From assembly GCA_900757655.1 (NCBI GenBank), contig CAAEOT010000015.1, positions 1 through 45,853 on the forward strand: a stretch of DNA of 45,853 nt, in the 5' to 3' direction. Positions 1 to 6,474 of the stretch are shown one piece after another. The notes beneath the pieces were generated by a model. The model was not told the DNA's origin and ran no database searches. It saw only the letters and a program-made list of their open reading frames with translations. The DNA comes from an uncultured Oscillospiraceae bacterium. GTDB taxonomy: Bacteria > Bacillota > Clostridia > Oscillospirales > Oscillospiraceae. Position 1 is the first letter of the stretch. Each line of letters starts with the position of its first letter. The position numbers and the translations under genes were made by a program.

Positions 1-159
1 GCCGACCTTATCGCAGACTTCCTGCATGGCAGCGATCGCGGACTGCTCCGCATTGATCTTGCTGCGGATCGTCGTGTCGGCGCACATTTTGCCGTTCTCG
101 TCGAGAATAACTGCCTTCGTGTAGGTAGAACCTACGTCGCATCCGCCAAAGTATTTCAT
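1..159 (-). CDS. 2-hydroxyacyl-CoA dehydratase activator (BadF/BadG/BcrA/HgdC ATPase), partial
   Basis: Only the first 53 codons lie in the window; the rest runs off position 1. The start reads MKYFGGCDVGSTYTKAVIL, the phosphate-1 motif (DVGST) of the ASKHA-fold activators of 2-hydroxyacyl-CoA dehydratases and benzoyl-CoA reductases. These homodimeric [4Fe-4S] ATPases inject one electron at very low potential into the dehydratase and are oxygen sensitive. It follows the large dehydratase subunit by 34 bp on the same strand, so it should be the last gene of that operon. The Cys ligands of the cluster lie outside the window. Identification rests on the N-terminal motif plus context and is strong. 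Confidence 0.88.
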   Translation of the reverse strand, partial: MKYFGGCDVGSTYTKAVILDENGKMCADTTIRSKINAEQSAIAAMQEVCDKVG

Positions 160-193
160 AGTATTTAAATCCTTTCCTTCAATTCAAAAAAGT

Positions 194-1978
194 TTACATG
201 CACACGTCGTCCGCAAAGTCGAGCAGGCTCTCGTCGACCGGGGTGGCGTGCATGACGGTGTCCATATAGCTGGAGACCATGTCGCGCATGGAGCGGCGCG
301 AGACGGTGCGCGGATCCATCAGATCGTGCGGAATCCAGATCAGGTGCAGACCCAGCTCGCGGCCCTGCTCGTCGAGCAGGCCCTGGACGGTGGCCATGTT
401 CTTGCACGCGACGTGCTGCCACATGATGACGATGTTCGCGTTCCACGCCTCGCACTGACGCCAGAGCTCGGTGACGACGTTGTGATAACCGCCATTGGTG
501 TGGCGGCGCATGACCATGCGCTCGTACAGGCGGGCCATGTCACGCAGGGCCTCGGTCTCGTCGGTGGTGTTGAGGTGCTTGGTGTAGTTGAGCGATTCCA
601 TCTCAACGACGACGTTGATGCCCCAGCTGTTGGCCAGCCAGTTGGAGAAGTTGGCGTAGTAGTGCGGCGGGCAGCTCCAGGTGATGGCGCGGTAGCGCAT
701 CTTGTTGCGCCAGGCCTGCTCCTTGTTCTTGTAGCCCTTGAGGAGGATCTTGTTGACCTTCTCGCAGGACTTGATGGTACGCGGGTCGAGGCCGCCGTCC
801 ATCTCATAGCACCACTTGCGGAACAGCTCGTAGGTCGGGCCGATTAGCTGCGGATAAGCGGTCTTGTTGATCTCCCACTTCTGCAGCTCATAGTCGGTCT
901 CGGTGTTGAAGCGCTTCATAGCGGTGAAGTAAGCATCCCAGTTCCACTTCTCGCCGGTCTGCTTCTCGATGAAGCGGATGCACGCCTTGACGTCTTCCAC
1001 AGCGGCGTCGAGCGTCAGCTCGTCCTCGTAGCGGACGGGGAAGCACAGGTGATGCACCGGGATTTCGGGGAAGCGGCGGGCGAAGTAGCTGGATGCCATG
1101 ACGGAACCGTCACACGGCATGGAGCTGGAGATGTAGCAGCTGCCCAGATGCGGCAGGGCGTCGATGACGAGCGCGCCGCACTCGGACGTCGGAACCGGGC
1201 AGGTATCGGCCGGGAGACCGAAGGACTCGACGGCGTCGATGTACGGGATGCAGGTGAGCTGGTCGATCTCGGAGACCAGGAACACCGGCAGCAGCTGATG
1301 CGGGATGCCGTACAGGGTCGGGAAGCCGGCCATGATCTGCGCCATGGTCATCTCGTCGATCAGAACGAGCTTGCTGTTGAGTTCATCGCAGTTGCCGTTG
1401 CGCTTATCGCCCTTGGCGAGAATAACGAGGTTCTCGGCGACGTAGCGATAGATGCAGTAGGTAAGCTCGTGGCTCATGCGCAGGTTGGAACCGCGCAGAC
1501 CGAGGATGTTCTTATCCATGAAGCTGTGGCAGCAGAAGTAAGACACCATCCAGCGATAGTACAGCGTCTGGTTCAGAGCCGGGATCAGGTCCTTGGAGAA
1601 GGACATGAGCAGCATACCCCACAGACGAGCCCATTCATAGAAGTCATAGACCGTGTCCTTGATGCCGCGCCACTCACGACGCACGGTGCACATGGCGCCG
1701 TCGCGATACAGGCGGCCGAGGTGACGCTCACCGTTGAGGATGAGGTCGATCTTATTCTTCATAGAGGCAGCCGCAAAGGCCTTGTACTCTTCTTTGATAC
1801 GGTCACGGTCGGAAATGAGAATGTTCTTCCAGCCCTCGCCGAACTTTTTCCAGTCGGTCTCCTTGAACATGTCCCAGAAGATGCCGCCGACCAGTTTCAG
1901 GTTCTCTGCCTGAGCAGCCCAGTCCATTCTGTCTTTCGCTTTGAAGAATTTTGGATTGGGATATTTCACCTTGCCCAT
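194..1978 (-). CDS. 2-hydroxyacyl-CoA dehydratase family subunit, oversized (594 aa)
   Basis: Subunit of the HgdA/HgdB/FldB family (DUF3584-type, HGD-D), which removes water from an (R)-2-hydroxyacyl-CoA by a ketyl-radical mechanism on a [4Fe-4S] centre. The start MGKVKYPNPKFF overlaps the stop of the upstream gene by one base (TAATG), which indicates translational coupling. At 594 residues it is clearly longer than characterised subunits (roughly 380-480 aa). Extra length appears as a charged, Trp-rich N-terminal stretch (about residues 1-110) before the family core. Cys residues are spread through the core (for example SYFCCHSF and VPTSECGAL), but I cannot assign the cluster ligands by eye. 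The substrate is unknown; lactate, 2-hydroxyglutarate, aryl-lactates and 2-hydroxyisocaproate are family precedents. Confidence 0.82.
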   Translation of the reverse strand: MGKVKYPNPKFFKAKDRMDWAAQAENLKLVGGIFWDMFKETDWKKFGEGWKNILISDRDRIKEEYKAFAAASMKNKIDLILNGERHLGRLYRDGAMCTVRREWRGIKDTVYDFYEWARLWGMLLMSFSKDLIPALNQTLYYRWMVSYFCCHSFMDKNILGLRGSNLRMSHELTYCIYRYVAENLVILAKGDKRNGNCDELNSKLVLIDEMTMAQIMAGFPTLYGIPHQLLPVFLVSEIDQLTCIPYIDAVESFGLPADTCPVPTSECGALVIDALPHLGSCYISSSMPCDGSVMASSYFARRFPEIPVHHLCFPVRYEDELTLDAAVEDVKACIRFIEKQTGEKWNWDAYFTAMKRFNTETDYELQKWEINKTAYPQLIGPTYELFRKWCYEMDGGLDPRTIKSCEKVNKILLKGYKNKEQAWRNKMRYRAITWSCPPHYYANFSNWLANSWGINVVVEMESLNYTKHLNTTDETEALRDMARLYERMVMRRHTNGGYHNVVTELWRQCEAWNANIVIMWQHVACKNMATVQGLLDEQGRELGLHLIWIPHDLMDPRTVSRRSMRDMVSSYMDTVMHATPVDESLLDFADDVCM

Positions 1979-3174
1979 TACTTGGCACCCCTTTCTCTCT
2001 GGATCTTCTTGATCTCCAGGCTCTCCACGAACGCCTGAACGCGCGTGCGGAGCTGACCCGAGTAGCCGTTGTTATACACACGGTCGATACTCAGGACCGG
2101 CCAGCCGTACTCGGTGTTCATGACGTAGCTCGCCAGAGCACGCTCGAAGCCCCAGTAGTCGCAGTACTTCATCTGCTCATAGATGATGCCGTCCGCCTTG
2201 TACTCGTGAGCCAGGCGGTCAGCCGTCTCGCGGCGCTGGTGCACCTTCTCATCGGAGATGTAACGAGCGCACTCGCTGGTCTCCATGTAGTGGCGGCAGA
2301 TCTGACGCAGGACGTCTTCCTCGTCGTTGAGCTCGATGACCTCGCGGCCCGGCGTGCTGCCGAAGCAGAAACGGTCGGACACGATGAGTGCGCCGCAGCC
2401 CTCGATGAGCTTTGTCAGGCTCGGATCGTCGATCTCGCTGCCGACGATGGCCACGCGGGCGCGGTACGGATTCTTGGCGTCCGGCTTGCGCTTTTTGAGC
2501 TCGGCGAGCGTCTCGCGCAGGTAGGGCAGGATGAGCGCCTTGGGGCAGGTATAGCTCACGAGGTTGAGGATGTGGAACTCGTAGCCCGTGATGATCGGGT
2601 TGTCGAGCTTGCGCATCTCAGCAATTTCGCTGATGATCTTGCAGACCTCGTTGTGCTCGGCGACGGCCTTGCGCAGCGCCTCGTCGGACGTATCAACGCC
2701 GAAGGTCTCGGTCAGACGGTTGAGCACGTGCTCGCGCATCTGCGTGGTGTAGGAATCAATGTAGTAATCGGTCACCTTGAGCGGCATGTCGGTATGCGTG
2801 ACAAAGAATTTCTCCTTGCTGTTGACCTTCAGGACCTCGAAGTGCTCCATGGAGCGGTTCATGGCCGAGCAGGCGTCCACGCCGATCATCGCATCCAGGA
2901 ACTGGTAGCCACCCTCGATTGCACGCTCGACGAGCGCACGTGCGTAGTCACAGGTATAGTTGGACATGTAGTACGTCGAGATATCCAGCGAACCGGTCTT
3001 GGGTGCTCTGAGTCGCACAGAGATGCAGTTGTCTACGTTGAGGAGGACCTCCGGAATGTGATAGCAGGTGTAGCCGAGGACGATGCTGCCGTCCGCCTGC
3101 GCCTGCCGCACCAACTCGTTGTTGGCGTCTTCCAGAAGGTTTTCAAAGTAGATCAGATGCTTCAGATCTTTCAA
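1978..3174 (-). CDS. 2-hydroxyacyl-CoA dehydratase family subunit, HgdB-like (398 aa)
   Basis: First gene of the dehydratase operon. The length matches the HgdB/FldC class. An early block IVLGYTCYHIPEVLL fits the family pattern (G-Y-x-C-x-x-x-P-E) whose Cys ligates the [4Fe-4S] cluster. Later Cys-containing blocks (NYTCDYARA, VDACSAMNR, SDRFCFGSTPGRE) also fit. The start is a TTG codon at 3172-3174, preceded at good distance by GGAAGGGG; no ATG with a ribosome site is available. It overlaps the next subunit by one base. The promoter and operator directly upstream (3214-3266) suggest repression by the adjacent FadR-type protein. The pair probably forms the heterodimeric dehydratase. Confidence 0.85.
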   Translation of the reverse strand: MKDLKHLIYFENLLEDANNELVRQAQADGSIVLGYTCYHIPEVLLNVDNCISVRLRAPKTGSLDISTYYMSNYTCDYARALVERAIEGGYQFLDAMIGVDACSAMNRSMEHFEVLKVNSKEKFFVTHTDMPLKVTDYYIDSYTTQMREHVLNRLTETFGVDTSDEALRKAVAEHNEVCKIISEIAEMRKLDNPIITGYEFHILNLVSYTCPKALILPYLRETLAELKKRKPDAKNPYRARVAIVGSEIDDPSLTKLIEGCGALIVSDRFCFGSTPGREVIELNDEEDVLRQICRHYMETSECARYISDEKVHQRRETADRLAHEYKADGIIYEQMKYCDYWGFERALASYVMNTEYGWPVLSIDRVYNNGYSGQLRTRVQAFVESLEIKKIQRERGAK

Positions 3175-3213
3175 ATGTTTCCCCTTCCTTCCTGATGGTT
3201 GTTGTTTCTTGCC

Positions 3214-3226
3214 CTGGTATTACCAG
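3214..3226. promoter_or_regulatory. FadR/GntR-type operator, dehydratase promoter
   Basis: Perfect 13-bp palindrome CTGGTATTACCAG. It fits the TGGT-N3-ACCA core bound by FadR-subfamily GntR regulators such as PdhR and LldR. It begins 11 bp downstream of the predicted -10 of the dehydratase promoter, so a bound repressor would block early elongation or open-complex formation. Confidence 0.8.
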
Positions 3227-3237
3227 AATTCAGCATT

Positions 3238-3266
3238 ATCATATAGCAGTGTTTCAGAAAAAGCAA
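3238..3266 (-). promoter_or_regulatory. Sigma-A promoter of dehydratase operon
   Basis: Minus-strand -35 TTGCTT (3261-3266), 17-bp spacer, -10 TATGAT (3238-3243). The start point would fall near 3231, giving a leader of about 57 nt that contains the operator at 3214-3226. Confidence 0.7.
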
Positions 3267-3316
3267 TGCTATGTGTCGCATTTTTAACATTTTCGGAAAT
3301 ATGTCGACATTTGCGC

Positions 3317-3345
3317 TTGACAGTCCGTCAAAATGATGATAAATT
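3317..3345 (+). promoter_or_regulatory. Sigma-A promoter of the GntR regulator gene
   Basis: -35 TTGACA (3317-3322), 17-bp spacer, -10 TAAATT (3340-3345). The operator at 3361-3373 lies just downstream, implying autorepression. Confidence 0.65.
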
Positions 3346-3360
3346 CAAATGTGAAGACGC

Positions 3361-3373
3361 TTGGTAATACCAA
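3361..3373. promoter_or_regulatory. FadR/GntR-type operator, autoregulatory
   Basis: Perfect palindrome TTGGTAATACCAA, the same core as the site at 3214. It sits 15 bp downstream of the -10 and 21 bp before the ATG of the regulator gene. Confidence 0.8.
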
Positions 3374-3394
3374 ATACATTTTGGGGGTGGAACG

Positions 3395-4114
3395 ATGGGA
3401 TTTGACAGGATCGAGGCGGTCTCGCTCACGGATCAGTTTGTTCATAAGGTCGAGAGCATGATCATTTCCGGGGAACTGATGCCGGGCGACCAGCTGCCGC
3501 CGGCGCGGGAGCTGAGCGCGCGCATGGGCGTGAGCCGGCCGGTAATCTCGGCCGGGCTGATCGAGCTGGAGAAGATGGGCTTCGTGGAGATCGTGACGCG
3601 CCAGGGCGTGTACGTCAGCGATTACCGCACGACCGGTTCGCTTGACACGCTCACGGCGCTGCTGAACTATAACGGCGGTGTCATGCGCGACGATGAGGTG
3701 CGCTCCCTTATGGAAGTGCGCAGCGCGAACGAGTGCCTGTGCGTGAAGCTGGTGGTCGAGCGCGCCACGCAGGACGAGCTCGATGGGCTTGCGCCCATGC
3801 TGGACGCAATCAAGGACGCAAAAACCGACCAGGAGGGCGCCGAGGCGACGTTTCAGTTCCATCATGCGCTGAGCGTTTTGTCGCGCAATACGTTTTTGCC
3901 GCTGCTGTATAACTCCATCCATACCTACGGTCTGCACTTCTGGAGTCTGTATCGTAAGCGCTATGGCGCCAATCGGCTGTATCAGAACAAGCTCGAGCTC
4001 TACCGCGCGCTGCTCGATCGCGATGCCGAGCGTGCACAGGCGTTCACCTCCGATATGCTCGACGGCGTTGTCAACGGCACGTTCTCGCTCTATAGTCATC
4101 CCAATCAGACGTGA
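3395..4114 (+). CDS. FadR-subfamily GntR transcriptional regulator
   Basis: 239 aa. An N-terminal winged helix-turn-helix (about residues 10-75) carries the typical GntR blocks GELMPGDQLPPARELSARMG and VSRPVISAGLIELEKMG, then the wing GVYVS. An all-helical FCD effector domain follows (about 94-230); its metal-binding residues probably include D, H and H in the segment containing FQFHHALS. FCD proteins commonly sense organic acids. The gene is divergent from the dehydratase operon, and four TGGT-N3-ACCA palindromes lie around it, so it most likely represses itself and the operon until the substrate acid is present. The ribosome site GGGGGTGG precedes the ATG. The terminator at 4126 ends the transcript. 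Confidence 0.9.
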   Translation: MGFDRIEAVSLTDQFVHKVESMIISGELMPGDQLPPARELSARMGVSRPVISAGLIELEKMGFVEIVTRQGVYVSDYRTTGSLDTLTALLNYNGGVMRDDEVRSLMEVRSANECLCVKLVVERATQDELDGLAPMLDAIKDAKTDQEGAEATFQFHHALSVLSRNTFLPLLYNSIHTYGLHFWSLYRKRYGANRLYQNKLELYRALLDRDAERAQAFTSDMLDGVVNGTFSLYSHPNQT

Positions 4115-4125
4115 CGCAGCGCATA

Positions 4126-4162
4126 GAAAAACCGCAGGGTCCGGTCGGACCCTGCGGTTTTT
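4126..4162. terminator. Bidirectional intrinsic terminator
   Basis: Near-perfect hairpin built on CCGCAGGGTCCG / CGGACCCTGCGG, with A-run before and T-run after. It works for the GntR gene on plus and for any transcript arriving from 4300 on minus. Confidence 0.85.
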
Positions 4163-4282
4163 GACTGCCGGTTGGGAAGAAGAGGTGAAAACCTTGTGAG
4201 CACCGGCGAGCCGTTCACGGGCGTGTAAGGGTGGCCACGCACCGGGCGCTGGTAATGGTACACAGCAGGTGACTGTCCCACT

Positions 4283-4295
4283 GTGGTATTACCAC
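4283..4295. promoter_or_regulatory. FadR/GntR-type operator without adjacent gene
   Basis: Perfect palindrome GTGGTATTACCAC. It lies 13 bp downstream of the predicted minus-strand -10 at 4309-4314, the same geometry as the two operators at the dehydratase/regulator promoters. Confidence 0.7.
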
Positions 4296-4308
4296 GCAAC
4301 GCGGCATC

Positions 4309-4337
4309 ATCGTAACCCGAATCTCCGAAGATGGCAA
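4309..4337 (-). promoter_or_regulatory. Predicted sigma-A promoter, gene-less
   Basis: Minus-strand -35 TTGCCA (4332-4337), 17-bp spacer, -10 TACGAT (4309-4314). It points towards the terminator at 4126 with no coding sequence between. Confidence 0.45.
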
Positions 4338-4430
4338 GCGGAAAATGCAAAATTGACAAATTATCAGCAAAGTGTCTCCGCGCGATGGTCGGAAACTATG
4401 GAAAACGCAGAATTCCTGCGCAGACTTTTC

Positions 4431-4441
4431 TGGTAATACCA
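4431..4441. promoter_or_regulatory. Orphan FadR/GntR-type operator core
   Basis: TGGTAATACCA, a perfect 11-bp palindrome with the same core, 16 bp beyond the 3' end of the Rrf2 gene. I see no convincing promoter next to it on either strand. Confidence 0.6.
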
Positions 4442-4456
4442 AATATCCAGATAACT

Positions 4457-4894
4457 TCAGATGACGTAGTCGTTTGCAGCGCGCGCCGTCTGCTGCTCGA
4501 GCAGATCCTGCAGTGTGATGCCGTCAAGATAGCTGCGAATGACCCGCTCCAGCCCCTCCCACATGGGCAGGGTGGCGCACTCTCCGCAGCGCGGGCAAGC
4601 ATTCGGGTGCTGTTCGAGACAGGCGACGGGCGCGAGCCCGCCCTCGGTCAGACGCAGAATCTCACCGACGGTATAGTCCTTTGGCGCGCGGGCCAGCCGG
4701 TAGCCGCCCTGATAGCCGCGCGTGGTGCGCAGAATGTCCGATTTGCTCAGCATGGGTACGATCTGCTCCAGATATTTTTTCGAGATCTCCTGCCGCTGCG
4801 CGATGTCTTTGAGCGCAACATAGCCGTCGCCCTGGTGTGCTGCCAGGTCGAGCATCATGCGCAGGGCATACCGTCCCTTTGTGGATATTTTCAT
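4457..4894 (-). CDS. Rrf2-family regulator with IscR-type cysteines
   Basis: 145 aa. An N-terminal winged helix (MKISTKGRYALRMMLDLA, then EISKKYLEQIVPML) matches Rrf2 proteins. A cysteine set C-x7-C-x5-C with one extra Cys (CLEQHPNACPRCGEC, about residues 98-112) is the spacing of the [2Fe-2S] ligands in IscR, so Fe-S, iron or redox sensing is likely. The ATG at 4894 was chosen because it begins the conserved MKISTKGRYA block and has AAAGGGGG upstream; the frame is open further but lacks a site. It is divergent from the MATE exporter at 5108 and probably regulates that promoter. A paralogue with the same Cys spacing lies at 20594. Confidence 0.9.
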   Translation of the reverse strand: MKISTKGRYALRMMLDLAAHQGDGYVALKDIAQRQEISKKYLEQIVPMLSKSDILRTTRGYQGGYRLARAPKDYTVGEILRLTEGGLAPVACLEQHPNACPRCGECATLPMWEGLERVIRSYLDGITLQDLLEQQTARAANDYVI

Positions 4895-4988
4895 GGGTGA
4901 TCCCCCTTTTAATATACCACAATAATAACATATGATTACTAGGCTTTCAAGTGGTTTCTGACACACGCTGCGGAAGATGACGGCTCGC

Positions 4989-5017
4989 TTGACAGATGCT
5001 TGACGAACTACTATAAT
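4989..5017 (+). promoter_or_regulatory. Full-consensus sigma-A promoter of MATE gene
   Basis: TTGACA (4989-4994), 17-bp spacer, TATAAT (5012-5017), matching the consensus at all twelve positions. The leader to the ATG at 5108 is about 85 nt. A promoter this strong normally needs a repressor; the divergent Rrf2 protein is the candidate. Confidence 0.85.
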
Positions 5018-5107
5018 AAGGACATATTTCCGACCGGAACGCACCGCGCGTGTGCCGTATGGCCGGAAGTCTGTGCATTTAGCGGCAAATTGCGCTCGGA
5101 GGGGCCC

Positions 5108-6418
5108 ATGGACAGCAGAATGAAAAAGCTCACGCAGTACGTTGTGCCGACGATCCTCGGCAACTGCGCATATTTTCTCTTTACGATCATTGACGGCATT
5201 TTTGTCGGTCAGGGCGTCGGAACGGACGCGCTCGGCGCGGTCAATCTTGTCTGGCCGTTTGTGATGGTGCTCAATGCCATCATCATGCTCACGGTCGTCG
5301 GCGGTGTGACGGTCTCGGCCGTGCGCATCGGCCGCGGGGACATTGCCGGGGCGAATCAGGCGTTCATGCATTCGCTGGCAGGCACGCTGACGGCCGCGTT
5401 CGTCATGATGCTCATCGGCACGTGCCTGACGTCCCGAATCGCAACGCTGCTCGGTGCGAACGAGACCTACCATCAGCTCGTGTGCGACTATCTGTTCTGG
5501 TACTCGCTCTTTGCCGTGCCGTCGGGACTGATGACGTTTCTAAATAACTACTGCCGCAACGACGGCTCACCCGTGCTCGTGAGCGTGGGCTCGACGATCG
5601 CGACGGTGATCAATATTTTTCTCGACTGGCTGTTTGTGTTCCCGCTGCAAAAGGGACTTATGGGTGCGGCCATCGCGACCGGCATCTCGCAGACGTGCGG
5701 CATGCTGATCGTATCGTCGCACTTCATTTTGCACCGCGGCCGGCTGCGGGTGAGCCGGTTTCATTTTTCAGGCCCGCTTGCGCGCAAGCTGCTCCTGCGC
5801 GGCACGCCGGAGGCCATTGCACAGTTTGCCGTCCCGGTGGCGACGCTGTGCACGAACTACGTCCTGCTTGCCCGCCTCGGCGACATGGCCGTGAACGCCT
5901 ACTCGATCATCTGCTATGTGGCGTCGTTCTCCGCGGCGATCTTCATCGGCGTCTCGAGCGGTCTGCAGCCGCTGCTCGGCCAGAGCTACGGCGCGAAGGA
6001 TGCGCGAGACCTCAAGTGGTATTTTCGCGCGGGCGTGCTCATTGACCTGGTCGGCAGTGCGCTCATCAATGTGGTGCTGCTGTTTGTCGGCGGGCCGATC
6101 TGCAAAATGTTCGGCGCCGATGCGCAGACGCTTGCCTGCACGGTGCAGTACATGCCGCGCTATGCCTGGGGCTTTATCATCATGAGCGTGAATACGCTCA
6201 TATCGGCCTATCTCTATTCGACCAAGCGCACGAAGCAGGCAGTGATTTTGAATGTTTGCCGCAGCTTCCTGCTCGACAGTGCGGTCATTTTTGCCGTGCC
6301 GGCCATCTTCGGCGGCAGCGCCGTCTGGCTGACGATGGGTATCTATGAGGGGCTGGCGCTGGTGCTCGGCATCGTGCTCCTGCGCGCATCGGAGCGCAAC
6401 GGCATTGTGTTCCGCTGA
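5108..6418 (+). CDS. MATE-family efflux transporter
   Basis: 436 aa, the usual length for MATE exporters, with about twelve hydrophobic segments in two matching halves. Recognisable blocks are the early VPTILGNCAYFLFTIIDGIFVG and the central RGTPEAIAQFAVPVATL, the start of the second repeat. MATE proteins expel cationic drugs or metabolites in exchange for Na+ or H+. The start ATG at 5108 (MDSRMKKLTQ) follows GGAGGGG; an in-frame TTG at 5000 overlaps the promoter and is rejected. The promoter is shared territory with the divergent Rrf2 regulator, suggesting redox- or Fe-S-linked control. The substrate cannot be told from sequence. Confidence 0.92.
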   Translation: MDSRMKKLTQYVVPTILGNCAYFLFTIIDGIFVGQGVGTDALGAVNLVWPFVMVLNAIIMLTVVGGVTVSAVRIGRGDIAGANQAFMHSLAGTLTAAFVMMLIGTCLTSRIATLLGANETYHQLVCDYLFWYSLFAVPSGLMTFLNNYCRNDGSPVLVSVGSTIATVINIFLDWLFVFPLQKGLMGAAIATGISQTCGMLIVSSHFILHRGRLRVSRFHFSGPLARKLLLRGTPEAIAQFAVPVATLCTNYVLLARLGDMAVNAYSIICYVASFSAAIFIGVSSGLQPLLGQSYGAKDARDLKWYFRAGVLIDLVGSALINVVLLFVGGPICKMFGADAQTLACTVQYMPRYAWGFIIMSVNTLISAYLYSTKRTKQAVILNVCRSFLLDSAVIFAVPAIFGGSAVWLTMGIYEGLALVLGIVLLRASERNGIVFR

Positions 6419-6429
6419 AACTGCATAGC

Positions 6430-6463
6430 AAAAGGCCGTCGGTCGGAAAACCGGCGGCCTTTT
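6430..6463. terminator. Bidirectional terminator between MATE gene and mnmE
   Basis: Hairpin AAAAGGCCG...CGGCCTTTT with short A- and T-runs. It separates two convergent genes. Confidence 0.8.
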
Positions 6464-6474
6464 GCTGTCTCGAT

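Larger units (their letters stand above)
4126..4302 (-). ncRNA. Candidate FadR-regulated small RNA (hypothesis)
   Basis: A predicted minus-strand promoter at 4309-4337 and the terminator at 4126-4162 would produce a transcript of about 175 nt that contains a FadR operator near its 5' end. I see no ATG with a ribosome site in it; the only open frame lacks both. The transcript contains a pyrimidine-rich stretch (CACCTCTTCTTCCC on the minus strand, about 4176-4192) of the sort that can pair with Shine-Dalgarno sequences. This is inference from promoter, operator and terminator only; it may be a decayed gene remnant instead. Confidence 0.3.

Noticed and set aside
4249..4261. TGGTAATGGTACA as a fifth FadR site
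   Set aside because: Only one half matches the palindrome; too degenerate to call.
4331..4900. Plus-strand frame of 189 codons across the Rrf2 gene
   Set aside because: Antisense to a conserved regulator; the start region has no ribosome site.
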